From contig JAKFEE010000036.1 of the NCBI GenBank assembly GCA_036675815.1, positions 62,001 to 126,000 on the forward strand: a DNA stretch of 64,000 nt. Reading direction: 5' to 3'. The translations under genes and the position numbers were made by a program. Within the stretch, counting starts at the first letter, position 1; every line of letters starts with the position of its first letter. The notes beneath the pieces are model-generated. The model saw only the letters and a list, made by a program, of their open reading frames with translations, was not told the DNA's origin and made no database searches. The stretch is from JAKFEE01 sp036675815. Lineage in GTDB: Bacteria; Pseudomonadota; Alphaproteobacteria; Rhodospirillales; Magnetospirillaceae. Positions 1 through 8,589 of the stretch are shown here, piece after piece.

Positions 1-2897
1 GCAGCCGCGCCCCTTCTTGCGCGGCCTTGTCGATGGGCGCGCCGCGCTGGCGCTGCTCCATGGCGAACTCGACGACCAGGATGGCGTTCTTGCTGGCCAG
101 CGCGATCAGCACGACGATGCCGATCTGGGCGTAGACGTTGTTGGCGAGGCCGGTCAGCCACAGGGACAGCATGGCTCCGGCCAGACCGACGCTGACCGAC
201 AGCAGCACCGCGATCGGAATCGTCCAGCTCTCGTACAGCGCCACCAGGAACAGATAGGCGAACAGCACGGCGAGGCCAAGGATGACGGGGGTCTGCCCCG
301 CTGCCTCGGTCTCCTGCAGCGAGATCCCCGACCAGGCGAAGTCATAACCGGCCGGCAGCGTCGTCGCCGCCACGGTTTCCATGGCGGCAATCGCCTCGCC
401 GGAACTCCGGCCGGGCGCCGGTGAGCCGTTGACGGTGGCGCTGAGGTTGTTGTTGTAGCGGGTGATCGCCTGCGGCCCGATGTCGAGACGAAGCGATACC
501 AGGCTGCTTATCGGCACCATGCCGCCGGTGGCGTTGCGCACATGGATGCGGCCGATGTCCTCGACGGCGTCGCGGTCCGCCGCCTCGCCCTGGACGTTGA
601 CCTGCCAGGTCCGCCCGAAGCGGCTGAAGTCATTGACGTAAAGGCTGCCCAGCATCGTCTGCAGGGCCGCGTAGATTGAATCGATCGACACGCCGAGCAC
701 CTTCGCCTTCTCGCGATCGACCTCGAGGAACCACCGCGGCGTCGCCACTTCAAAGGTGCTGAACACCGCGGCGAGGTCCGGACGCTGGTTGGCGGCAAAC
801 ACTAGGCCACCGGCCACCGATGCTAGTTCCGGCGGTGAGGCCCCGCCGAGCACCAGCAGGCGGAAATCGAAGCCCGCGGTATTGCCGAGTCCGGCGATCG
901 GCGGCACGTTGAACGCCATCACCTGGGCCTCGGCGACCGTGGCGACCCGGCGCCTGATTTCCGCCAGGACGTCGAAGGCAGTGGTCCCTGGCTCCGTCCG
1001 TTGGCCGAAGGGCCGCAGCAGCACGACCATGAAGCCGCCGTTGCCCACCTGCAGGCTGTCCAGCAGGCTGAAGCCGATCACCTCGTTGACGCTCTCCACC
1101 CCGGGGATGTCCTGGATCAGCCGACGCACATCCGCCATCACCCGCTCGGTCCTGTTGAGCGAGGCGTTGGCCGGCAGCTTGATTTCCATGAACAGCGCGC
1201 CCTGATCCTCTTCCGGCAGGAAGCCGCCCGGCACGACCCGCGACAACCCCCAATACCCGGCCAGCGCCACGCCGACAGCCACCAGCGAGAACAGCGACAT
1301 CCGGATCAGCCGCGTGACGACGGCCACATAGCCGTCGCGTACGCCGTCGATCCGGCGCGATACCCACGCCATCACGCCACGCCTGTGCTCCTGCGGCCGC
1401 AGCAGCAGCCCGCAGAGCGCCGGGCTCAGCGTCAAGGCGTTCACCGCCGACAGCACCATGGCGACCGACACGGTCAGCGCGAACTGGGCGTAAAGCGAGC
1501 CGGTGATGCCGGGTATGAAGCTGACCGGCACGAACACCGACAGCAGCACCAGGGTGATGGCGAAAATGGGGGCGGTGATCTGCGCCATCGCCTTGTGTGC
1601 CGCCTCCCGTGGCGGCAGGCCATCCTCCTCCATCACCCGCTCGACGTTCTCGACGACGATGATGGCGTCGTCGACCACGATGCCGATCGACAGCACCAGG
1701 GCGAACAGCGAGATGGTATTGGCCGACTGCCCGAACAGCAGCATGAAGGCGAAGGTCCCGATCAGCGACACCGGGACCGCGATCATCGGGATGATGGTGG
1801 CGCGCCAGCTACCCAGGAAGACGAAGACCACCGCCAGCACCAGCAGGAACGCCTCCGCCAGGGTGGTGACCACCTGATCGATGGAGGCGGTGACGAACAT
1901 CGTGGTGTCGTAGGCGACCTCGTAGCGGATGCCCTCGGGAAAGCGGTCGGCCAACTGCGTGAGGGTCTGGTGGATGCCCTCGGCCGTGGCCACGGCGTTG
2001 GCGCCCGGCGCCTGGAAGATGCCGATCACCGCAGCGGGGCGGCCATTCAGACGACCCGTCGAGCTGAACGACTGGGCCGACAGCTCGACCCGCGCCACCT
2101 CGCCCAGGCGAAGCAGCGAACCGTCGCGGTTGGCACGCAGGATGATGTCGCGGAATTCCTCGACGTCCGACAACCGGCCCTGGGCCTGCAAAGCGATTTC
2201 GATCTGCTGGTCGTCGGGCATCGGCTGGGCGCCGATGCGGCCGACCGGCGCCAGCAGGTTCTGCCGCCTGATCGCCTCGACCACGTCGAGAGGCGTCAGA
2301 TCCAGGCTGGTGAGCCGCTGGGTGTCGAGCCAGATCCGCATGCTGTAGTCGTAGCGGCTGAACAGGCGCGCCTCGCCGACCCCCGGCACCCGCGCCAGGG
2401 TATCCAGCATGTTGATGCGCGCGTAATTGGTCAGGAAGAGCTGGTCGAATTCCGGCGAATCCGAAACGAGGCTGACCAACTGCAGGAAGGCAGAAGACTG
2501 CTTGCGGACGGTCAGCCCCTGCCGGCGCACCTCCTCGGGCAGCGACGCCTCGGCGAGCTGGACGCGGTTCTGAACGTTGACGGTATTGATGTCTGGATCG
2601 GTGCCGACGGCGAAGGTGACGTTGAGCGAATAGCTTCCGTCGTTGCCGCTGGTCGAGCTCATGTAGAGCATGCCCTCGACGCCGTTGACCTGCGCCTCGA
2701 TGGGCTGGGCGATCGCCGATGCCACCGTCTCGGCGTTGGCGCCGAGATAGGTGGCGCGGACGCTGACCTGGGGCGGCACGATATCCGGGAACTGGGCGAC
2801 CGGGATGCGCATGATCGCCAGCACGCCCGCCAGGGTGATGATGATCGAGATGACGAAGGCGAGCCGCGGGCGGTCGATGAAGATGGCCGAGATCACC
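1..2897 (-). CDS. RND multidrug efflux permease (AcrB/HAE1 family), 3' end beyond window
   Basis: Inner-membrane proton-driven pump subunit that takes substrates from the periplasm or membrane and, in the family, passes them to a TolC-type channel. About 965 codons are visible from a GTG start; the family is about 1040 aa, so only roughly the last 80 residues are off the left edge. Diagnostic stretches are the N-terminal IDRPRLAFVI transmembrane start, the TM4 proton-relay motif GIVVDDAIIVVEN with its two Asp, and ASKNAILVVEF near the visible end. The GTG start lies one base after the stop of the adaptor gene, so the two form an operon. No outer-membrane channel gene is seen next to it. Substrate cannot be predicted. 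The reading frame runs off the edge with no stop. Confidence 0.95.
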
Positions 2898-2898
2898 G

Positions 2899-4083
2899 TC
2901 AGCTCCCCGCGTCGGCCGCGTGCGGTTCCACCGGCGAACCGGCCCGAACCCGCTGAATCCCCTCGACGATGACGCGGTCGCCGGCGCTCAGCCCGGACAT
3001 GATGGTGATGCGGTCGCCATCGAGCCGCTCGCCCAGTTCGATGTGGCGCCTTTCGACCTGGTTGTCGGCATTGACGGCAAGAACGAAACGGCCCTGCTGA
3101 TCGGCCTGGATCGCCTTCTGCGGGATGACGATCGCCTGTTGGGCTTCGGCCCGCTCGACGCGGACCTGGACGAATTGCCCGTCGCGCAGCCGGCCCTCGG
3201 GATTCGGCAGGACGGCGCGCACCGGCACGGTGTCGGTACCGCGGTCGACGCGGATGCCGACGAAGTCGACACGGCCGGGATGGGGATAGTCGGTGCCGTC
3301 CTGAGAACGGATGCGCACGGTGAAGGTGTCGACGTCGCGGCCCCTGGCTTCGCGCTCCGCCGCGGTCAATTGCGCCTCGTCGACCGGGAAAACGACGTAG
3401 ACCGGGTCGCGGCTGACGATCTCGGTCAGGGGATTGCTGTCGGGGCCGACCAGGTCACCGACATCATAGGCGGCGCGGCCGATGAGGCCGCCGATCGGGG
3501 CCATGATGGCGGTGTAGGTCAAGTCGATCTCGGCCTGTCGCAGCGCCGCCTGGGCTTGCAGAATCGACGCGGCTGCGGTTGCTTCGGCGGCCTGCAGCTC
3601 GTCGACCGTGGCGCGGGCGACGTTGCCCCGTTCCACCAGGGACTGGGCACGGGCCAGTTGTGCCTTGGCGTTCGCCGAGGCGGCCTCGGCCGCGGCGAGG
3701 TCGGCGCGGCGCTGCTGGACCGAGGCCTCGTAGGTATCCCTTTCGATCCGGAACAACGGCGCCCCTTGCGCGACGACCTGCCCCTCCTCGAACAACCGTT
3801 CTTCGATGAAGCCGGTAACCCGCGCCCGCACCTCCACCTTCTGGATGGCTTCGATGCGCCCGACGAAATTGCGGCCGAGATTGACCGGGCTGAGGCTGGC
3901 CTCCACCACACCGACCGGAACGGCCTGGGACTGTCGTTGCGCCGTCGAGGACCCCTCGTCCTGGGGGCCGCAGGCGGCGAGCGCTGCGCCGAGCAGCAGC
4001 ATCGAAACGAGACGGCCGGCAAAAGCGCCGGGGCCGCCGCTTGCCGTGGTAGCGTTGCCAAGAGAAAACCGACTTGCGTTCAT
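2899..4083 (-). CDS. RND efflux periplasmic adaptor (membrane fusion protein), lipoprotein
   Basis: Periplasmic adaptor that bridges the RND permease to an outer-membrane channel. I start it at MNASRF rather than 19 codons upstream because this places a hydrophobic signal just before a lipobox (LAAC, Cys about residue 38), as expected of a lipid-anchored HlyD/AcrA-type adaptor. Then follow a lipoyl half (VEVRARVTGFIEERLFEEGQ), an alpha-helical hairpin (AAAEAASANAKAQLARAQSLVERGN), the second lipoyl half (MAPIGGLIGRAAYDVGDLV) and the beta-barrel and membrane-proximal domains ending in GDRVIVEGIQRVRAG. About 394 aa, normal for the family. It is the first gene of the operon with the permease immediately downstream. 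No regulator gene is adjacent, so control is unknown. Confidence 0.95.
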   Translation of the reverse strand: MNASRFSLGNATTASGGPGAFAGRLVSMLLLGAALAACGPQDEGSSTAQRQSQAVPVGVVEASLSPVNLGRNFVGRIEAIQKVEVRARVTGFIEERLFEEGQVVAQGAPLFRIERDTYEASVQQRRADLAAAEAASANAKAQLARAQSLVERGNVARATVDELQAAEATAAASILQAQAALRQAEIDLTYTAIMAPIGGLIGRAAYDVGDLVGPDSNPLTEIVSRDPVYVVFPVDEAQLTAAEREARGRDVDTFTVRIRSQDGTDYPHPGRVDFVGIRVDRGTDTVPVRAVLPNPEGRLRDGQFVQVRVERAEAQQAIVIPQKAIQADQQGRFVLAVNADNQVERRHIELGERLDGDRITIMSGLSAGDRVIVEGIQRVRAGSPVEPHAADAGS

Positions 4084-4256
4084 CGGCGGACCGCCGTCAT
4101 CAATCAGCACAAACGCGCTGATCGGCCATAGGTTTCCCAAAGCGGGCTTGCGAGCATCGGTAGGGAGCGCCGCGGTCTCGGCTGCAAAATGAGCCGGCCG
4201 GCGGGAGCATTTGCCCGTTCCGAGGGTTTGTTGTGCTGCGACCTCAGGAGGCAGGC

Positions 4257-5276
4257 ATGCATGTCGTGATCACCGGCGCGTCGGCGGGCGTGGGGCGCGC
4301 CACCGCGCATGCCTTCGCCAGGCGCGGCTGCCGTCTTGGCCTCATCGCCCGCGACCGGGACGCGCTGGAAGACACCCTGCGCGAGGTCCGGGCGCTGGGC
4401 GGGGAGGGTCTCGCGCTGCCGGTCGACGTCGCCGATGCCGACGCGGTGGAGCATGCCGCCGTCCGGGCCGAGCGACACTTGGGACCGATCGACGTCTGGG
4501 TCAACAACGCCATGGCCACGGTGTTCGCCCGTTTCGCCGACGTGGAGCCCGCCGAATTCGAACGGGCGACCATGGTGACCTATCTCGGCATGGTCAACGG
4601 CACGCGGGCGGCGCTGGCTCGGATGCGGCCACGCGACCGCGGTGTGGTGGTCCAGGTCGGCTCGGCGCTGAGCTACCGCGCGATTCCGCTGCAGGCACCT
4701 TACTGCGGGGCGAAGTTTGCCTGTCGCGGCTTCACCGACAGCCTGCGCTCGGAACTGCTGCACGATGGCAGCCACGTCCGGCTGACCATGGTGCAATTGC
4801 CGGCCCTCGATACGCCGCAGTTCGAATGGGCGCTGTCGCGCATGCCCAGGCACCCGCAACCCGTGCCGCCCATTTTCGAGCCCAAGGTGGCGGCCGAGGC
4901 GATCGTCTGGGCCACCACCGCCAACAAACGCGAAGTCTGGGTCGGCTGGCCGACGGTGAAGGCCATCCTGGCCAACAAGCTGGTGCCGGGGCTACTCGAC
5001 GCGTATTTGGCGCGCACCAACTACGAGGCGCAGCAAACCGACCAGCCGGTGCGGCCGGACCGCCCCTCCAACCTGTTCCGGCCGGCCCGTGGCTGGCATG
5101 CGACGCGGGGCACCTTTGGTCGCGGCGCCCGATCGCGCAGCCGTCAGTTGTGGCTCAGCATGAACCGACGCCCGTTGGCGGCCGCGGTCGCCGTCTTTGC
5201 CGGATCGGCCCTGGCGGCGTTGCTCGCCGCCCGGGCACGGGAGCCATCGCCGCGGCTGCCAGCGCCGAGGCAGTGA
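4257..5276 (+). CDS. SDR-family oxidoreductase with C-terminal membrane-like tail
   Basis: Short-chain dehydrogenase/reductase, 339 aa. The Rossmann nucleotide-binding motif TGASAGVG is at residues 6-13, the NNA motif follows, and the catalytic triad is visible as the Ser of GSALSYR and the YCGAK (YxxxK) motif. I chose the ATG at 4257 because an ideal AGGAGG lies six bases upstream (4246-4251); an in-frame upstream start adds only eight residues. The protein is about 90 residues longer than a classical SDR: the extra C-terminal part is basic and ends in a hydrophobic alanine-rich segment (RRPLAAAVAVFAGSALAALL) that could anchor it to the membrane. The substrate is not predictable. It reads away from the efflux operon and toward an MFS exporter. 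Confidence 0.9.
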   Translation: MHVVITGASAGVGRATAHAFARRGCRLGLIARDRDALEDTLREVRALGGEGLALPVDVADADAVEHAAVRAERHLGPIDVWVNNAMATVFARFADVEPAEFERATMVTYLGMVNGTRAALARMRPRDRGVVVQVGSALSYRAIPLQAPYCGAKFACRGFTDSLRSELLHDGSHVRLTMVQLPALDTPQFEWALSRMPRHPQPVPPIFEPKVAAEAIVWATTANKREVWVGWPTVKAILANKLVPGLLDAYLARTNYEAQQTDQPVRPDRPSNLFRPARGWHATRGTFGRGARSRSRQLWLSMNRRPLAAAVAVFAGSALAALLAARAREPSPRLPAPRQ

Positions 5277-5361
5277 CGGAGACTCCGGCATCGAGATCGC
5301 CGACATCGCTGCAACGGGCGGTTGACGGCCGGGGCACGCCCCCGGACAATCGCTGGGGCAG

Positions 5362-6588
5362 ATGAGGTCGATCAAATTGTCACTTCAGCAATCAGCGTGC
5401 GTCGGGCATCAAGCCTGCCCTCCGTCTTCCCGGCTCCTCACCCCGACCCTGATCGCCAACGTCGCCATCGGCCTGATAGCGATGACCATCTGCCTGCCGG
5501 CCATGCCTGATTGGGCCGAGACGTTCGATGCCGGCCGGGCGGCGGTGCAGGCGACCTATGGGACGTTCCTGATCACCTTTGCGCTGGGGCAACTGGTCAC
5601 GGGACCCTTGTCGGACAGGGCGGGGCGGCGGCCGGTGCTGCTGGGCGGGCTGGTGTTGTTCGTCGCCGCCAGCCTGGGTCTCGCCTTCGCCGGCAGCATC
5701 GAGGCGCTGATCATCGGCCGTGCCGTGCAGGGGGCCGGGGCCTGCGCCACGATCGTGGTGGCGCGCGCCCTGGTGCAGGATTTGTTCGAGGGGGCCGACC
5801 GCACCCGGGTGCTGGCCTACACCGGCATTGCCATGGGGGTGACGGCGCCGCTGGGCGCGGTCATCGGCGGCTATCTCCACGTCCGCTTCGGCTGGCCGGC
5901 GACCTTCCTCGCCACGGCGGCATTGGGGGGCGCGCTCATCGCGGCGACGATGCGGGCGGTCCGGCCCTCGCCACGCCTGTCCGGCGCGCTGCATCTCGGC
6001 CGAGCGCTGTCGGGATATGGACGATTATTGCACTCGCCCGTGTTCATTGCCTATGTCGTCACCGGCGCCGGCTGCACCGCCACCTTCTACGCCTTCGTCG
6101 GCGGGGCTCCGGCGGTGCTGGCCGATGCCGGCGTCGGCGCCGAAACCGTGGGCTGGTACCTGTTCTTCTGCAGTGGCGCCTACATTGCCGGCAATTGGCT
6201 GACCAGCCGGCTGGCCCGCCGGCTGGCGGACCGGCGCTTGATCGGCTGGGGGCAGGTCTCGGCGCTGCTCGGCGCGGCCGCGGTCTTGGCGGCGGCTTGG
6301 GCCGGTGATGAAGGCTCGGTGCTGTTCGTCGCCCCGGTCCTGCTGATCGGGCTCGGCCACGGCCTGATCCAGCCGCCGGCCCTCAAGGGCGCCACCGGCG
6401 TCAGTGCCAAGGACGCCGGCGCCGCCGCCGCCGTTTCGGGCGCGGTCATGCAGGGCGGCGGCGCGCTGGCCGGCTACGCCTTGGGCCTGCTGCCGGTGCT
6501 CGACCCGATCAGCCTGGCCCAGACGATGCTGGTGACGACGCTGATCTCGGCCGTTGCCGCGCTGCCGCTGATGTGGTGGCGCGGTTAG
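5362..6588 (+). CDS. MFS drug exporter, Bcr/CflA type
   Basis: Inner-membrane antiporter of the major facilitator superfamily, 408 aa with about 12 hydrophobic segments. The conserved loop-2 motif A reads GPLSDRAGRRPVL, the hallmark of this superfamily, and the opening pattern (NVAIGLIAMTICLPAMPDW) resembles the Bcr/CflA bicyclomycin/chloramphenicol resistance subfamily. The start is the ATG at 5362, 85 bases after the SDR gene, so co-transcription is possible. A short piece resembling the last 25 or so codons of this gene recurs at 11091-11168. Substrate is unknown, and the subfamily assignment rests on reading by eye. Confidence 0.88.
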   Translation: MRSIKLSLQQSACVGHQACPPSSRLLTPTLIANVAIGLIAMTICLPAMPDWAETFDAGRAAVQATYGTFLITFALGQLVTGPLSDRAGRRPVLLGGLVLFVAASLGLAFAGSIEALIIGRAVQGAGACATIVVARALVQDLFEGADRTRVLAYTGIAMGVTAPLGAVIGGYLHVRFGWPATFLATAALGGALIAATMRAVRPSPRLSGALHLGRALSGYGRLLHSPVFIAYVVTGAGCTATFYAFVGGAPAVLADAGVGAETVGWYLFFCSGAYIAGNWLTSRLARRLADRRLIGWGQVSALLGAAAVLAAAWAGDEGSVLFVAPVLLIGLGHGLIQPPALKGATGVSAKDAGAAAAVSGAVMQGGGALAGYALGLLPVLDPISLAQTMLVTTLISAVAALPLMWWRG

Positions 6589-6832
6589 CGAGGTTGACGG
6601 CAGGCCTGGGGAACGGCATTTGCTGCCGCTATACGGCGCGCATATTGGCGCGTAGAGACGCGATAGCCCTCTGATACTAGTCGAAATATGGGAAATGCTG
6701 CGACGGCCGGTTTCGACAGTTGACGATCCGCAAATCTGATGGTAGTTGAAGCTGATAATCAGTTGCAATTGCGGATGGGCGAGCGCACCGTGAAGACCGT
6801 ACTCCATGCCGCCGCGACGCGAGACCATCGCT

Positions 6833-7168
6833 TTACGGCGTCCTTTTGCGGACCGCGCCTGGCGGGCATCTAATGCGCGGCGCGACAACGGTGGGAAGCC
6901 GATGTCGTCTCGCATGGGAGCGACGGCGATCCGTGGGTCCTGTCGGGCTCAACCATTCGTCGCTGGCTGCGCCGTGTGGCACCTCTCGATGGCGCTGACC
7001 CTTGGACTCGCCGCGGGATGTCGCGTGGTCGACATCGCCGCTTGCGTACCAGACGTGGAAACACCGTAGGCACCAGTGCACGGTCTCCAGCACGCGGTCG
7101 CGAACAACCCGATGTTCGCTTCTCAGCCCGCAATACTGGCAGTCGAGCATCTCGCGACTATTGGGCAT
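6833..7168 (-). CDS. Possible small zinc-ribbon protein
   Basis: A 111-aa reading frame whose first 40 residues look like a real zinc-ribbon: MPNSREMLDCQYCG, then about 20 residues, then HWCLRCFHVWY, giving two CxxC knuckles that could bind one zinc. The start at 7168 is preceded by a good ribosome binding site (GGAGG about eight bases upstream, minus strand), which supports translation. The C-terminal two thirds is Arg/Pro/His-rich with no recognisable pattern and may be noncoding read-through after decay. It is transcribed away from the first porin gene. Function unknown; it could be a broken remnant. Confidence 0.4.
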   Translation of the reverse strand: MPNSREMLDCQYCGLRSEHRVVRDRVLETVHWCLRCFHVWYASGDVDHATSRGESKGQRHREVPHGAASDEWLSPTGPTDRRRSHARRHRLPTVVAPRIRCPPGAVRKRTP

Positions 7169-7228
7169 GTTGTCCGCCTCCGGTGAATTTTGCTGCATAT
7201 ATTCGTCTTCCACCGGGAGAAATAAAGT

Positions 7229-7248
7229 TAAGGTTTCGCGTAACCTTA
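7229..7248. promoter_or_regulatory. Inverted repeat, candidate operator upstream of porin 1
   Basis: TAAGGTT (7229-7235) and AACCTTA (7242-7248) form a perfect 7-bp inverted repeat around a 6-bp spacer. It sits in the AT-rich space between the divergent zinc-ribbon frame and the porin gene, about 140 bases before the porin start. The geometry suits a dimeric repressor or activator site. The regulator is not identified. Confidence 0.35.
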
Positions 7249-7387
7249 TGTAATGAAATCTTCATATTTCTACCAAGCGTAAGCGGATATGTGACGTAGA
7301 AGGTCGCGAGCAGGTGTGGTCCCTGGCGGACGTCCGCGACGACGACCTCAAGATTGGTGTGAACGTGCAGTTGGAAAAGGGAATACT

Positions 7388-8470
7388 GTGAAGCATATTC
7401 TGTTTGCCACTACGGCCATTGCGGCCATCGGCCTGGGCGGCATCGCCCACGCCGCCGATCCCATCACCCTCAAGCTGGGCGGTTATTCCCGATATTACGT
7501 CGGATATGCCGACAACGACGAGTCGGTGGGTGACTATCAGGAATTCGACGTCAAGGGCGCCAACGAGGTGTATTTCCTTGGCTCCACGACTCTCGACAAT
7601 GGCCTCAAGGTCGGCGTCGACATCCAGATGGAGGCGGGCGGCAACGCGGATACCCGCAAGAGCAATATCGACGAGGCTTACATCACGCTCGATAGCAGCT
7701 TCGGTCGGGTCATCATCGGCGCCGAAAACAATGCCGCTTACCTCATGCACGTCACCGCTCCGGATGCCGCCGGCACGCTCGAGAGCGGCGAGATCAACCT
7801 CATGGGCGGCACCTGGGTGGTCAGGCCCAGTGGCGTCAATTCGCTGCAAAAGGAAAGCGGCATCGATGTCGAAAGCGATGCCGAGAAGATCACCTATATT
7901 TCGCCTTCCTTTGGCGGCTTCACCGCCGGCATCAGCTACGTCCCCAGCCTTGGCGATCATGATCAGGCGCCAAAGCTCGAGGACGACCTCACGGATCTCG
8001 TCGCCGCCGGTGTCGCCTACAAGAACTCGTTTGGTGGCGTCGGCGTCAAGGCATCGGCCGGTTATCTGACCGTGCTGGAGGAGAACGAGACGGCCAGCGG
8101 CACCGGCGACTACGACGAGGTCAGCGCCGGCATTCAACTCTCCTATGCCGGCTTCACCGTCGGTGGCTCCTACGCCAACATCAACCACGACACCACGACG
8201 GATAAGGGCCTCGACGGACGCGTGTTCACCGCCGGTCTGCAATATGCCGTGGGCGCGGGTGCCGTCAGCTTCGCCTACATGGACAGCAAGGCCGAAGGTG
8301 CCGTCGGCGGCGGCGATGACCGGGGCAAGATTTACCAAGCTTCGGGCAAGTACAATCTTGGCCCGGGCATCGCGGCGGTGACGACCGTCGGCCACGTCGA
8401 TTTCGAAGACGAGGGGGCCGACGCCAACGATGGCTGGACAGCGTTCGGCGGCCTGAGACTGTCGTTCTAA
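7388..8470 (+). CDS. Outer-membrane porin (copy 1)
   Basis: Gram-negative general porin, 360 aa, forming an outer-membrane beta barrel for small solutes. The GTG start at 7388 gives a clean 22-residue signal peptide (MKHILFATTA...GGIAHA, cleaved before ADPITL) and follows a purine-rich GGAAAAGGG; the open frame extends upstream but has no plausible leader there. Porin features are the alternating strand pattern (GGYSRYYVGYADND), DNGLKVGVDIQMEAGGN, the AENNAAYLMH loop and the terminal strand ending in aromatic Phe (GGLRLSF). It is about four-fifths identical by eye to the porin at 11269-12354 on the other strand. The family resembles alphaproteobacterial porins related to Rhodobacter porin. 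An 8-bp hairpin follows it. Confidence 0.93.
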   Translation: MKHILFATTAIAAIGLGGIAHAADPITLKLGGYSRYYVGYADNDESVGDYQEFDVKGANEVYFLGSTTLDNGLKVGVDIQMEAGGNADTRKSNIDEAYITLDSSFGRVIIGAENNAAYLMHVTAPDAAGTLESGEINLMGGTWVVRPSGVNSLQKESGIDVESDAEKITYISPSFGGFTAGISYVPSLGDHDQAPKLEDDLTDLVAAGVAYKNSFGGVGVKASAGYLTVLEENETASGTGDYDEVSAGIQLSYAGFTVGGSYANINHDTTTDKGLDGRVFTAGLQYAVGAGAVSFAYMDSKAEGAVGGGDDRGKIYQASGKYNLGPGIAAVTTVGHVDFEDEGADANDGWTAFGGLRLSF

Positions 8471-8491
8471 TCTCAACAGGGGTAAGCGGGA

Positions 8492-8513
8492 GGAGGGCGC
8501 GACGTCGCCCTCC
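8492..8513 (+). terminator. Hairpin after porin 1
   Basis: GGAGGGCG (8492-8499) pairs perfectly with CGCCCTCC (8506-8513) across a 6-base loop, 21 bases after the porin stop. There is no T-run after it, so it is a weak or Rho-assisted terminator or a 3'-end stabiliser. Confidence 0.45.
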
Positions 8514-8589
8514 GCGTTCCGGGCGATGAGCGGTGCGTCCGCCAGGCTTTCCGCCAAGAGCGGAACGCAAGGCGACTGGCCTGGCTAGA

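Noticed and set aside
1001..2956. A 651-aa plus-strand open frame opposite the RND gene
   Set aside because: It is the mirror of the RND coding sequence, His/Asp/Gln/Arg-rich with no domain, and the minus strand reads as a clear RND transporter.
6700..6790. A Fur-box-like TGATAATCAGTTGCAATTG around 6752
   Set aside because: It only partly fits the consensus, and no iron-related gene follows; insufficient to call.
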